A stretch of 64,000 nt of DNA from Timema cristinae. Taxonomy: Eukaryota; Arthropoda; Insecta; Phasmatodea; Timematidae. Shown here piece by piece: positions 25,001 to 40,000 of the stretch. The notes under the pieces are model-generated. The model was given only the letters and a program-made list of their open reading frames with translations, made no database searches and was not told the DNA's origin. Numbering within the stretch: position 1 is the stretch's first letter; each line of letters opens with the position of its first letter. The stretch spans positions 126,300,132 to 126,364,131 of the forward strand of contig JBCFYV010000012.1 in assembly GCA_039000515.1 (NCBI GenBank), in the 5' to 3' direction. A program made the position numbers and the translations under genes.

Positions 25001-28000
25001 CTGGAACATCACACACTATGGTACTCATGTCCTGGAACATCACACATGTATGTAACATGTCCATCTGGAACATCACACACACTATGGACTAACTTCATGT
25101 CCTGGAACATCACACACTATCTCATGTGAATACTACAATGTCCTGGAACATCACACACTATGGTACTCATGTCCTGGAACATCACACATCTCTAGTACAT
25201 GTCCTGGTAACATCACACACTATGGTAACATGTCCTGGAACATCACACACTATGGTACTCATGTCCTGGAACATCACACACTATAGGTACACATGTCCTG
25301 GAACATCACACACTATGGTACACATGTCCTGGAACATCACACACTATGGTACACATGTCCTGGAACATCACACACTATGGTACCATTCCTGGAACATCAC
25401 ACCTATACATGTCCTGGAACATCACACACTATGGTACACATGTCTGAACATCACACACTATGGTACACATGTCTGGAAACACTCAACACCACATATGGTA
25501 CTCATGTCCTGGAACATCACACTCTCTAGTACATGTCCTGGAACATCACACAATATGGTACACATGTCCTGGAACATCACACACTATGGTACACATGTCC
25601 TGGAACATCACACATATGGTACACATGTCCTGGAACACATATCACATGTCCTGAATCACATAGGGTACACATGTCCTGGAACATCACACAATATGGTACA
25701 CATGTCCTGGAACATCACACACTATGGTACTCATGTCCTGGAACATCACACACTATGGTACACATGTCCTGGAACATCACACACTATGTACTCATGTCCT
25801 GGAACATCACACACTATGGTACAATGTCCTGGAACATCACACACTAGGTACATGTCCTGGAACATCCACACACATATATGTACACAATGTCCTGGAACAT
25901 CACACACTATGGTACACATGTCCTGGAAATCACACACTATGGTACCATGTCCTGGAACATCACACACTATGGTACACATGTCCTGGAACATCACACACTA
26001 TGGTACACATGTCCTGGAACATCACACTCTCTAAGTAGACATGACCTTGGAACCAACCTCACTCATTGCATAATCTAAATGACATACATAAATTAAGCCC
26101 TTGTGCTTTATTAATATTTAATAAAATCCAAACAGGTTCTAGAGGTATTCAATATCCAAGGCTCTATCCCCTCAGGACTAGGAGAGTTAAGGATTGTCCT
26201 GTGATATGTTATGGAGGAGTAACTCGACAAAGACACTGGTTACCTGAGTGAGAGTGAGGTAGCACTTGTCAGTAAGGGGGGTGTGCACCAGTTTGGTGGC
26301 ATTCCCCTGGTACTCGTACGTGTACTCAAACTGTGCGTCAACCATCCTGACCACCGCAACACCGTCCTTGCGCAAGTAGAACCTGGAAACACAGCAGGTC
26401 TGTACGATACTCTACAATATCAAGATGAAAGATGGGAGGGGGACCCCGTGTACAAATAAGGTCCTGACACTAATCAACATGTTTGTACATACACGACTGA
26501 GCCCAATTTGAACAAATTTTGTCTTATCGCAGACAAAATTCTAATCAGTTGAAAATCTTACAATTTTAATTAAAAACCTTTCCGTTTGTATTTAATGAAT
26601 GTATTTCGTTACCTGAGCTGCCTCTGCCAGTGCCAGCTGTTGACCTGTTTCACAGATGCAGCCAGCAGATGCTCCACAACGCTCATGTGATGAATAGTGT
26701 CGAGCAACATAGCCTTCAGTTTCAACTCGAGGTCTCTTGAGTCCCCCTCCGTGTCCCCGGGAGTGTCTGTCCACTCCACCTCGAGACTAGTGTATGCTTC
26801 AAGTTGTTGCTACAACAAATGTACATTGATTGGTCGGCTACCTGAGCAGGTTGTAATGGAGTGGTGATGAGGAAGGAAGCATTTTAGAGGTAATCTACCT
26901 GTATTTGTGTGGAAGGAGAGTGGGAAAACATTTAGGAAAATACACCCTCAGTAGACCCAACCGGGAAACATTCCCAATCTCGTCTTCAGCAGGCCAGTCT
27001 AACATGAGAGTGACACCTTAGACCATGCAACCGTTGAAGTGGGTTCTTGTATAGTTAATTATACATGAATAGCGAAGCTTGCAAGATGAAAATGATCTTT
27101 AAGTTGCGAATATAGCTACATCAATTATCATATTTGTGAATTGACAAACGACACTTAGACACGGGAATCAAACCTGGGACCCTTGACTTAGAGTGGCAAT
27201 GTTTTACCACTAAGTATTCAGAATTCATCTCATGTCCAAGGTCATTCTTGACTGATCATTAAAAGCTGGGTCTGTGATGGACTTTACAAGTTTCCCAGAT
27301 TTATTTCCTGTGACCAGCAGGTGTTGTTAGGATACAGTACCTTGAGAGTGACCAGCAGGTGTTGTTAGGATACAGTACCTTGAGAGTGACCAGCAGGTGT
27401 TGTTAGGATACAGTACCTTTAGAGTGACTAGCAGGTGTTGTTAGGATACAGTACCTTGAGAGTGCTCAGCAGGTGTTGTTAGGATACAGTACCTTGAGAG
27501 TGACCAGCAGGTGTTGTTAGGATACAGTACCTTGAGAGTGACCAGCAGGTGTTGTTAGGATACAGTACCTTGAGAGTGACCAGCAGGTGTTGTTAGGATA
27601 CAGTACCTTTAGAGTGACTAGCAGGTGTTGTTAGGATACAGTACCTTGAGAGTGCTCAGCAGGTGTTGTAGAGAGTTGTTAGTGATGGCCTCCTCACATC
27701 TTCTAGTGAACAAGACACTCTCACACAAACAGAGAACCTGAGACGGGAACTTGAGGGGTCTGGTTCAGACTTGGTCTGCTCGACATCGCTCACACACTCT
27801 ACCAGGAGCTGTCGAAGGGTGGACTTCATCTCTTTCTCAAGAGCACACAGCCATTCCTTAAACACACAATATATAGCTACATAGATACATCATCATCAAC
27901 TGTCACTTTAGTAAAATGGCTCCATCTTCCTCTATCTCGTGTACTCCCTGTACTCCTACTCTTTCTAGAATAACTTCACTCCTAATCCTGTTTCTCCTCG

Positions 28001-31000
28001 TGACAGCTAACATTCTTCTCACAAACTTCATTCAGTCCCATGTCCTCCACTTTCCTTGTCTCTCTTACATTCCCTGTACAACACTTCCTTACACTTCAAG
28101 GACACTTCTCTTCTCCATAGCAGGTCTGTTACACAACTATAGAACAACTCTCTCTGAAGTACTCTTATCATTACATCTGGGAGTGAGAGGGTTGATAGAC
28201 TGGTCAACAGGGTCTGGGAGTGAGAGGGTTGATAGACTGGTCAACAAGGTCTGGGAGTGAGAGAGTTGATAGACTGGTCAACAAGGTCTGGGAGTGATAG
28301 ACTTGATAGACTTGTCAACAAGGTCTGGGAGTGAGAGGGTTGATAGACTGGTCAACAAGGTCTGGGAGTGAGAGGGTTGATAGACTGGTCAACAAGGTCT
28401 GGGAGTGAGAGAGTTGATAGACTGGTCAACAAGGTCTGGGAGTGATAGACTTGATAGACTTGTCAACAAGGTCTGGGAGTGAGAGGGTTGATAGACTGGT
28501 CAACAAGGTCTGGGAGTGAGAGGGTTGATAGACTGGTCAACAAGGTCTGGGAGTGAGAGGGTTGATAGACTGGTCAACAAGGTCTGGGAGTGAGAGGGTT
28601 GAAAGACTGGTCAACAAGCTGTGGGAGTGAGAGAGTTGATAGACTGGTCAACAAGATGTGGGAGTGAGAGGGTTGATAGACTGGTCAACAAGCTCTGCGA
28701 GTGAGAGGGTTGATAGACTGGTCAACAAGCTCTGGGAGTGAGAGGGTTGATAGACTGGTCAACAAGTTCTGGGAGTGAGAGGGTTGATAGACTGGTCAAC
28801 AAGGTCTGGGAGTGAGAGGGTTGATAGACTGGTCAACAAGTTTTGGGAGTGAGAGGGTTGATAGACTGGTCAACAGGGTCTGGGAGTGAGAGGGTTGATA
28901 GACTGGTCAACAAGGTCTGGGAGTGAGAGGGTTGATAGACTGGTCAACAGGGTCTGGGAGTGAGAGGGTTGATAGACAGGTCAACAAGTTCTGGGAGTGA
29001 GAGGGTTGATAGACTGGTCAACAAGCTCTGGGAGTGAGAGGGTTGATAGACTGGTCAACAAGGTCTGGGAGTGAGAGGGTTGATAGACTGGTCAACAAGG
29101 TCTGGGAGTGAGAGGGTTGATAGACTGGTCAACAAGGTCTGGGAGTGAGAGGGTTGATAGACTGGTCAACAAGGTCTGGGAGTGAGAGGGTTGATAGACT
29201 GGTCAACAAGGTCTGGGAGTGAGAGGGTTGGTTATGATGAGCTAAGTCATCATCAGCTCCCATAGCCTCAGTTAGGGAAGGTTACCCCAGCCCTGCTACT
29301 CGGGTGTAGGCTGCGACAGGTCACGAGAACTCACCTCAACCTTGGCTGTGAGCTCCACGTGTTGTTTAAGAGGTACTGTCTCCCGCTCCAGGGACCTGAT
29401 TGCGGTGACGTGTTGTTCCGAGGGGTCAAACGTCACGCTGTGGATGCCTACAAACAGTTTCTTGAGGTGCGCCTGAATCACGCGTGGCTTGGTCGATTGA
29501 CCCAGGATCTCCAGCAAGTCCTCGTCGCCCAGGAAATAGAAGCGAGGAAACGCAGAGCGCTTTTCCTGCGTAGCATGACAAGGGTTTGTGATGGTTAGAG
29601 ATTGGTCAAATACACTCTTTCTCCAAAATCAATATTCTCTTGATCAACAAATTCTGAATCTGTTTACCACAATTCAATATAAACTATTTATATTATTTAT
29701 ATATAATAACCACAACCAAAGCTTTGAGAAATTTATTTTTACCATTTCAATAGTTAGCACAATGTTTTTAACAATTTATTTTTTAATTCAAAATGTATTT
29801 TAGTGTTTGTATAAAGTGTATCCCCTCTCCTCTTGTGTTTGATAAAAGCAACAATGCTGGTGTATTACTCTATTAGTGTTAAAATGTGTGTGTGACTACT
29901 TCTACTAGAGAAGAACAAGAAAGGAAGAAGTTGTCACCTTTGTGTATGTGATTATTACCACAGTTTATCTCTTTCCCTGGGCGGGCTTTCTTCACTAAAT
30001 TGACACTTATTAGTTTATATTTTATTTTCCGTTATTTTTATCAACTTCCGTTAATATACATTTATTTATCTATTGGGCTCCTCTTTGTTAATCTTCAAAA
30101 ATTCCAAATATGTAATTTTGAAAAAAGAAAAAACCCTCACTTTTCTGAATTTTATATTTTTTCTTCACTTCTAATTCTATTCACATTGGTTTGTTTAATT
30201 GTTATAGAAAATACAAATAATGACTAAAATGTTAAATCTTTATGTTATGATTAGGGAATGGACCCCCAAATCCTTAAGGATATTCAAGGATTCAAGAAAA
30301 TATTGGATTTGAGAGTCAAACTAAATATATAAAAACAATTACTATCAAAATATTGATTTGGAATTTGTTTTAGAGCTCTATAATTGTGTATAGGGAAATC
30401 TAACAACCAAACCCCAGACCAGTAATTTAACACTTAACTGAATTAATAAATGTTATAACATAAGGAATATAACAAAAAATAATTAGTTGCTATTTCCAAG
30501 ATTCGAGATGTGTATTCGTAGTTATGATTTGATTTCATAATCAAGTACATGATAAACTAATGATACCTCCAAGAAGTCGTTGAGGCTCTTCTGACAGCGC
30601 GACAGCTGGTCCAATAGCGTATCGAGAATCTGGTGCAGGTTGCTGATACGACACAGTGATACCACCTTGCTGTCACGAGACACATCGGCCATGATGTACC
30701 TGAAGTCGTGGTCCACCCTCTGGAACCGAGCCTGGTCCTGTGACATGGTCCCCGCGCCAAATATCGGCTCCAGATAAACCCACCTGTAGCGAGTGTGCGA
30801 ATGAAAAGAGGAGGAATAAAGTGACCTGGCCACATGCTGGAAACTAGAAACAGTTGTTTAAAACAATCAAACCCTCTGCTTCGGTGGCAGCATGGTCTGA
30901 TGTTAGACTAGACCGCTGAGGACAGGGATATTGAGGTTCGAACCTGGTCGGGTGTACTGAGGGTGATTTTTTACACAACTGTTTTCCACTCTCCAAACAC

Positions 31001-34000
31001 ACAAATGCAGGTACACTTCCTCTAAATTAAACCTTCCTGTCCCTAGCTCATTCAGCATGATTAGTAAATATGCATATAATGTGAATAGGTATTAAAACGT
31101 GATGCTAAAAATAAAAAATAAATCAAAACAGTGAGTCGAACTGAAAAGTTTGGTTTAAAGAAAAGATTTTCAGGGATTTCCCCACTCATGAATCCATCAA
31201 TATTAAATGCATAAATTAGTATTGTCAGGTAAATAATGATGTCCTAGGTCATGTTAAAATCATAGATAAGTAAAGAGTGGAAACATGACTTAATGTTTTG
31301 ACTGTTTTTTATAATCAATTAATTTGTTCATTGGATGTGACTAAATAAAATATTCTAACCTAATATACAATTCATATTTGATTAGAAGTATTGTCATAAT
31401 AAAATGTTCGATTTGGTTGTCAATATAAAATTTTGTAAAGTATGATATTTGAATTGGAATCAATTAAGAGTTAGTAAGCTAAGATTCGGATTTGATTTGA
31501 AATTGAAAAATCTTGGATTGGTACAGCCTTAGTCGGCGAGTGTCGTAGAAGGCTATATTAAAAGGGTGACTGACTTGCGCTGTATGAGGTTAAGGTTATG
31601 AAGGTGCTGATCCAGGTCAGCCAACCTCGTCTCCCAGATACTGGCCCTGTCGATAAAACTGTTGTAGTTGGCCGAGTTCTTGATGGACTGCAGCAGGCAT
31701 TGATTATCTCCGACCTGCGCAGAAAGACGACAACACAGAACTACGTGTGTGTTTTACTGTGGACATTCTTCAACTATAAGAGCAGTCTTACCTTGCTATA
31801 GCTCCATAGTTTAACCTATCAAGGTAACACAGCTATTCTTCAGCATAATTGGCGTGTACCTCTAGGACAGGTAACATTTATTATTATATCATATTTAAAT
31901 AAATATGTGCTGATATATTTTTATCTTACTAAAAAGTAAAACAATTTTTTTTTGTTACCACGTCTTATTACCTGTTTAGTTTATACACATATGTTCTAAT
32001 TACGTTAATGATTTAGAGATGAGTAAGGTTGAATTTGAAGGAAATGTGGAAAATTATTTTGGAAAAACCACCCAGAGTACACCTGACCAGATTAAACCCC
32101 AATATCCCTGTCATCGGCAGTCTAGTGTAACATGAGAATGACACCTTAGACCATAGGGCCACTGAAGCAGGTAAGAGTATGTTTTAAATGTTACCTTGGC
32201 CATTACATACAACATTTTAACTAAAGTACACAGCACCACATATAACTGTTTAGGTGCAGTGGTGGGGAAATAATGATGATAATTACTATTATTAGCACCG
32301 CGTCTTACTACCCGTTCGGGTTATACGCACTTACGCTAATGTGTAATGGTAGGGTGATTGTGAGATGAAATGGAGGACCTACAGTTTAACGTGGATCCGA
32401 ACCACGGTGGAGGACTGGCATTCCACACATTCACAAGTTGTGATTAATACAAGTCTTGTCAGAGGTGAAGGAAGGGTTTGGTAATCAGATAAATCTGTGC
32501 CGGGACCGAGGATTGAACCCCAGACCCCAGCATAGAAGTCTGACATCTTACGGGGAGATAATTAATTTACCCTTGCACCCCCCTCCTACCCTGCCCCCCT
32601 ATTTTTAATTTAATTCCCTCAAATACAAGTGTGAAAGATGACATTGCATAAAACTCCAACTAGCTTCTCAAGGATTCCAATTTTCAAATATTTACTAAGA
32701 TAATTGGACCACTCAAATAACTTGTAGAGGAATCTAATTATGTTCAAACATTTCCTGAGAGGAATCCCCTAAGAATCATCTAATTTTGCTAATCGATCCT
32801 CTTACACAAGTAAGGTTCGGCAAAGTGGAATGTTGAAATAAACCTAACCCCTTTGGCAATTGAAAAATCACACCTTGACTTGTCACTAAGCCCTTGTCCC
32901 GGTGTGACTTTCATTTTACCAACGAACATGATACTTGATGCGGGTGTACCCCTAACCAGAACATCATTCCCATCTCTCAAGCTTCGCCACTCATATACAA
33001 CTAATTGTAACCTTGTTAAGGATGTCCTTGAAGTCCTTGATGAGCATGACAGACTGTCCCCGGGAGTCCTTGTGTTCTGTGAGGCTGAACTTGGCCTCCA
33101 CCTCCCAAATATCCAGTTCCCTGAGGGCTTGTCTTATAGCGATCTCGCTGACCGCGCGACCGTTCAACTCCTTCAACAGAGAGTTGGGTCGAATCTGAAT
33201 CCTGAATACTGGACAAGGTAATGGCTGCCTCTTGAAGAGAATCTATCGTTACCGCCCAATCCCCCGACCTAGGTTTCATTCTACCGAAACTCATCAGGAG
33301 CAGTTGTGGAACGTACAAGTACAAAACAACTTCCTAAAAGATGAAACCCTCCTGATGAACCTAGGTCAAGAAATTGGGCAGTAACGCTAGATCTTCTTTC
33401 TTTGTCCAGTAGCAGCAGTGTAGTGTTTTCTTCACCTTCTTTCAATATTAATAAAATAAAGAGTTTGTTTCTGTCTATTTAATACGAAGCAAAGCATTAT
33501 TCCGAGCAATGTTAGGTATGTCTACCAGTGTAACATAAAATGAAACAGAAATATGAACAAAAATTAACATTTTTTCTATAGTGCATTCATTATAAGAGTC
33601 ATTAGCTCAGTTATGTATTAAATTACTGGTCTGGGGTCTGGTTGTTAAGTGTGTCCTATAATCATGCTGTGGCTTAACCACTTATGATCAGATTTATAGC
33701 TCTGAAACCATATCTTGGACGGGATTACCTGCAGATCGTTGGCCCTGGCTATAATGTTGTCCTTGGTAGCCAGGAAGTCCCCGAATGTGAGACACTCGAC
33801 AGGTTTACTGGGCAACCCGATGAGCGCAAACATCTCCATCCAGTGTTTGTCACAGAACATGTCTCCATGAACAAACTTGAGCCACGGCAGCATTTCCTGC
33901 ACAGTCATACCAACATCACACTCGTGTCATAACTGATTGTAATATCGAGCTCGTTGGAAATGGTTATTCCTCTCGTTTGGACGTGGTTTGTGAAATGAGA

Positions 34001-37000
34001 GGGTATTGTACAGCTTGCTAATTAACTTTTTAAACTGTCCTTGATAGGATTTAAATATTTAACAATTAATGCTATAATGTACTAATTAATTGTCATTGTG
34101 GTTTGATATTTTTAATGACTTAAAACTGTTTATTTTATATTTTAAAACATAACTTATCTTTAAAATATCTGATTCAATTTTTTTAATAACTTTAATAGTG
34201 GTACTTATTAAGCTCAAGCTTGACTCAACTCAATATTCGGGAACGTCATTAAAATACGGAGCTCACATACCCCTATCACACGAAACAGTGACACTCTGTG
34301 AATTATTACCTTGTATCTGTCCAAGTCCTGAAGCAGTCGGACTGTCAGCAAAGTGGTCTCCCTACTGTTGTGAATTATTACCTTGTATCTGTCCAAGTCC
34401 TGAAGCAGTCGGACTGTCAGCAAAGTGGTCTCCCTACTGTTGTGAATTATTACCTTGTATCTGTCCAAGTCCTGAAGCAGTCGGACTGTCAGCAAAGTGG
34501 TCTCCCTACTGTTGTGAATTATTACCTTGTATCTGTCCAAGTCCTGAAGCAGTCGGACTGTCAGCAAAGTGGTCTCCCTACTGTTGTGAATTATTACCTT
34601 GTATCTGTCCAAGTCCTGAAGCAGTCGGACTGTCAGCAAAGTGGTCTCCCTACTGTTGTGAATTATTACCTTGTATCTGTCCAAGTCCTGAAGCAGTCGG
34701 ACTGTCAGCAAAGTGGTCTCCCTACTGTTGTGAATTATTACCTTGTATCTGTCCAAGTCCTGAAGCAGTCGGACTGTCAGCAAAGTGGTCTCCCTACTGT
34801 TGTGAATTATTACCTTGTATCTGTCCAAGTCCTGAAGCAGTCGGACTGTCAGCAAAGTGGTCTCCCTACTGTTGTGAATTATTACCTTGTATCTGTCCAA
34901 GTCCTGAAGCAGTCGGACTGTCAGCAAAGTGGTCTCCCTACTGTTGTGAATTATTACCTTGTATCTGTCCAAGTCCTGAAGCAGTCGGACTGTCAGCAAA
35001 GTGGTCTCCCTACTGTTGTGAATTATTACCTTGTATCTGTCCAAGTCCTGAAGCAGTCGGACTGTCAGCAAAGTGGTCTCCCTACTGTTGTGAATTATTA
35101 CCTTGTATCTGTCCAAGTCCTGAAGCAGTCGGACTGTCAGCAAAGTGGTCTCCCTACTGTTGTGAATTATTACCTTGTATCTGTCCAAGTCCTGAAGCAG
35201 TCGGACTGTCAGCAAAGTGGTCTCCCTACTGTTGTGAATTATTACCTTGTATCTGTCCAAGTCCTGAAGCAGTCGGACTGTCAGCAAAGTGGTCTCCCTA
35301 CTGTTCTTAAGGCGCTCCTGCCATTCACAGAGAAACTCTTCAAACTTGTACGTCTTGCTCCGAAAGATGATCCATTCTTCTTGCGACATGCTTTGCAATC
35401 CTACAAATATATATAGCACCGCATCTTACTACCCATTGGGGTTTTACGCATGTGTGCTAATTACGCTAGTGGGTTAAGGAGGAGGGTCATATTTAAAGGA
35501 AATATACCTGCATTTGCATGGGGAGAAGGATACCATTTAGGAAAAACCACTCCAAGTAAATCCGACCGAGATTCGAACTACAATCTCCTTGTCCTCGGCA
35601 GTCTAGCCTATTGCAAGAGTAGCGCCTCAGACTGTGCGGCCACACACATCAAGTGTTCGGTGTGATAACAAGCGATAAGAAGACTTTTATTATAGGGGTG
35701 AACAAAAGTCAAATATGATATCAACAGTTCCTGAATATCTGTCGAGGGTTGTCCTGGAATTTAATGACAACTTTTTATCTTCATTTGAAAAGTTTGTCAT
35801 CTAATGTCGGTATGCTCATGACAGATATTAAACAACTGTTGATACCACTGTGAGAAGAACATTAAACTTTTTGTTTCTAATGGAGCAGTATTTGATTTAT
35901 TTTGAACAAAAAGAAAGGTTTGCAATAAAACCTGCAAAAACACTGTCCTTTCCTCGCATCCCCAGATAAGTGTGCAACTTAGAGTGACTAGCTGATATCT
36001 ATTTATCATGAGAGCTCACCTTTATTGAACTCATCGAACAATGACCACATGTCCTCGTGTTTCTTCAAATCACTTTCAATCTCTTCGAATAAAGTGAGTT
36101 CTGGAGGCTCCATCACAAAATGGAGACAATCTTTGCTGGAATAAGAACAATTCTCCAGGCATGATATCTTACATGTTGTCACATATTGAAGGCGGCTCAA
36201 GGTAAATTTTGTAACAGGCCGTGATTGCTTTTTGGTGCCCCCTTACAAAACGGATAATATGAAGATAGTCCCCAAAACTAACAACTCTAAACTTAACATA
36301 GCCTGGGCATAATAGAGAGAAAAAAACAGCCAAGGACCATTCCAAAGAGCTTCTAAGGCATTCAGAATTTAAAAAAAAAAATTGGTGAGCACCAATTAAA
36401 ATAGATTTTAGGGAATCTAATTTATAAAAAAATATCTGGTGCACACTTCTTAAAATAGCTTTTAGAGGCGTCCCAAAAATTTGCCAAAGGAGGACTTCTC
36501 CAAACATGGCTTCCACATCCTGAAGTGGGCCCCCTACCTATCGCTAAGGTTAAGGGCAGAATGATGATCTACAAGATTTAAGATAAGATAAGTAGGTTTA
36601 AATTATGACACAAAAGTAATATTTATATTTATTTAAAAAATTATATGGCTTTACATAATAAAAACTTACAATAGTATAAAAAAATTATTTCAAAGTATAG
36701 TTTCTAGCTTTAGTTGATGCAAATTTTTCAATAACTTCAGTAAAATAAACTTGCTTAAATCATTTTCAATGCACATAATTGCTAGATGATGATTAAGTCT
36801 CTCTTGACCATGTTTTCAGTTAATTTTCCAGTTTGCTGAACAATCTTTCAACTGAAGAAACAGTTGGCTGGCACTGAACCAAACCGTTTAGTGGTGAGGA
36901 AGATGTTGGCAAATATAGCTTGAGTTTTTTTGTTGTGAATGAAGTTCAGAAGTCTAATAGGGCTTCTTTCAATGCCGAAAATTGTCTTGTGAATACTTTT

Positions 37001-40000
37001 AAGGTATTAGAGAGAAGTTACCTGAGTGTCTCTCTTTGTTCCAGTAGTTCTTGCCACTCTTGTCTCTTGTCTCGCAGTATAGTCAGACTGTGTATTAGAG
37101 AGAAGTTACCTGAGTGTCTCTCTTTGTTCTAGTAGCTCTTGCCACTCCTGTCTCTTGTCTCGCAGTGTAGTCAGGCTGTGTATTAGAGAGAAGTTACCTG
37201 AGTGTCTCTCTTTGTTCCAGTAGTTCTTGCCACTCTTGTCTCTTGTCTCGCAGTATAGTCAGACTGTTTATTAGAAAGAAGTTACCTGAGTGTCTCTCTT
37301 TGTTCCAGTAGCTCTTGCCACTCTTGTCTCTTGTCTCGCAGTGTAGTCAGGCTGTGTATTAGAGAGAAGTTACCTGAGTGTCTCTCTTTGTTCCAGTAGT
37401 TCTTGCCACTCCTGTCTCTTGTCTCGCAGTGTAGTCAGGCTGTGTATTAGAGAGAAGTTACCTGAGTGTCTCTCTTTGTTCCAGTAGTTCTTGCCACTCC
37501 TGTCTCTTGTCTCGCAGTGTAGTCAGGCTGTGTATTAGAGAGAAGTTACCTGAGTGTCTCTCTTTGTTCCAGTAGTTCTTGCCACTCTTATCTCGCAGTA
37601 TAGTCAGACTGTTTATTAGAGAGAAGTTACCTGAGTGTCTCTCTTTGTTCTAGTAGCTCCTGTCTCTTGTCTCGCAGTGTAGTCAGGCTGTGTATTAGAG
37701 AGAAGTTACCTGAGTGTCTCTCTTTGTTCCAGTAGCTCCTGTCTCTTGTCTCGCAGTGTAGTCAGGCTGTGTATTAGAGAGAAGTTACCTGAGTGTCTCT
37801 CTTTGTTCCAGTAGCTCCTGTCTCTTGTCTCGCAGTGTAGTCAGGCTGTGTATTAGAGAGAAGTTACCTGAGTGTCTCTCTTTGTTCCAGTAGTTCTTGC
37901 CACTCCTGTCTCTTGTCTCGCAGTGTAGTCAGGCTGTGTATTAGAGAGAAGTTACCTGAGTGTCTCTCTTTGTTCTAGTAGCTCCTGTCTCGTAGTGTAG
38001 TCAGGCTGTGTATTAGAGAGAAGTTACCTGAGTGTCTCTCTTTGTTCCAGTAGTTCTTGCCACTCCTGTCTCTTGTCTCGCAGTGTAGTCAGGCTGTGTA
38101 TTAGAGAGAAGTTACCTGAGTGTCTCTCTTTGTTCCAGTAGCTCCTGTCTCTTGTCTCGCAGTGTAGTCAGGCTGTGTATTAGAGAGAAGTTACCTGAGT
38201 GTCTCTCTTTGTTCCAGTAGTTCTTGCCACTCCTGTCTCTTGTCTCGCAGTGTAGTCAGGCTGTGTATTAGAGAGAAGTTACCTGAGTGTCTCTCTTTGT
38301 TCCAGTAGCTCTTACCACTCCTGTCTCCTGTCTCGCAGTGTAGTCAGGCTGTGTATTAGAGAGAAGTTACCTGAGTGTCTCTCTTTGTTCCAGTAGCTCC
38401 TGTCTCTTGTCTCGCAGTGTAGTCAGGCTGTGTATTAGAGAGAAGTTACCTGAGTGTCTCTCTTTGTTCCAGTAGCTCCTGTCTCTTGTCTCGCAGTGTA
38501 GTCAGGCTGTGTATTAGAGAGAAGTTACCTGAGTGTCTCTCTTTGTTCCAGTAGCTCCTGTCTCTTGTCTCGCAGTGTAGTCAGGCTGTGTATTAGAGAG
38601 AAGTTACCTGAGTGTCTCTCTTTGTTCCAGTAGCTCCTGTCTCTTGTCTCGCAGTGTAGTCAGGCTGTGTATTAGAGAGAAGTTACCTGAGTGTCTCTCT
38701 TTGTTCCAGTAGCTCCTGTCTCTTGTCTCGCAGTGTAGTCAGGCTGTGTATTAGAGAGAAGTTACCTGAGTGTCTCTCTTTGTTCCAGTAGTTCTTGCCA
38801 CTCCTGTCTCTTGTCTCGCAGTGTAGTCAGGCTGTGTATTAGAGAGAAGTTACCTGAGTGTCTTTCTTTGTTCCAGTAGCTCCTGTCTCTTGTCTCGCAG
38901 TGTAGTCAGGCTGTGTATTAGAGAGAAGTTACCTGAGTGTCTCTCTTTGTTCCAGTAGTTCTTGCCACTCCTGTCTCTTGTCTCACAGTGTAGTCAGGCT
39001 GTGTATTAGAGAGAAGTTACCTGAGTGTCTCTCTTTGTTCCAGTAGTTCTTGCCACTCCTGTCTCTTGTCTCGCAGTGTAGTCAGGCTGTGTATTAGAGA
39101 GAAGTTACCTGAGTGTCTTTCTTTGTTCCAGTAGCTCCTGTCTCTTGTCTCGCAGTGTAGTCAGGCTGTGTATTAGAGAGAAGTTACCTGAGTGTCTCTC
39201 TTTGTTCCAGTAGTTCTTGCCACTCCTGTCTCTTGTCTCGCAGTGTAGTCAGACTCTGTAGTAATGTATCCTCACCACCATCTTGTAGACTGGTTTCCCG
39301 GGGCTTAAGTTGCTCCCAGCGCAGCTGAAATTTCTCAGCCTCAGCTCTCAAGTTATCAACTTGTGTGCTCAGACTATTCTTGATACTTTCTACCTGTATC
39401 AGACATCAAAAGACATCATGTAAGACACAAAACAAACTATACTATATTCAATAGTGCATTATATTCAATTATATAACCATTTTCCATGCAGTTTAAGAAG
39501 TAAATCTCACAAATATACGTGAAATTAACGAAAATACTCCCAAATAGTTTGATAAATTGCTTAGAATGATTAATTCAATTCGCTTCAGATGAGCTTTGAA
39601 ATTAATCACTTTTTGAAATAGCTAACCAGATCGCAAAACCATAGGCTTATGTCGTTCAGACTGGATTCAGAGAATATCGCCGCCAGATATCACTAGAGTC
39701 GGTAATCACATTTGTTAGTTATCGCAGATGAAACAGAAAAACATAAGAAGTACCAAACGGTCGCTCTGCTGTGTATATAGTGACAAGGTTTGATACCTGC
39801 TTGGATATAGTGACAAGGTTTGATACCTGCTTGGATAAAGTGACAAGGTTTGATACCTGCTTGGATATAGTGACAAGGTTTGATACCTGCTTGGATATAG
39901 TGACAAGGTTTGATACCTGCTGTGGATATAGTGACAAGGTTTGATACCTGCTTGGATATAGTGACAAGGTTTGATACCTGCTTGGATATAGTGACAAGGT

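Noticed and set aside
25126..26034. A 302-codon plus-strand open frame
   Set aside because: It is built wholly of the 31-bp minisatellite and has no non-repeat coding sequence.
33171..33203. Extending exon 22 upstream (IRPNSLLK) to an earlier acceptor
   Set aside because: It would add residues absent from the family; the inner acceptor TTGAAG gives exact length.
34198..35419. Three open frames of 370-401 codons across the 72-bp array
   Set aside because: They exist because the unit is a multiple of three without stops. Only the first ~50 codons of the minus-strand frame are dynein exon 20; each copy contains a donor site.
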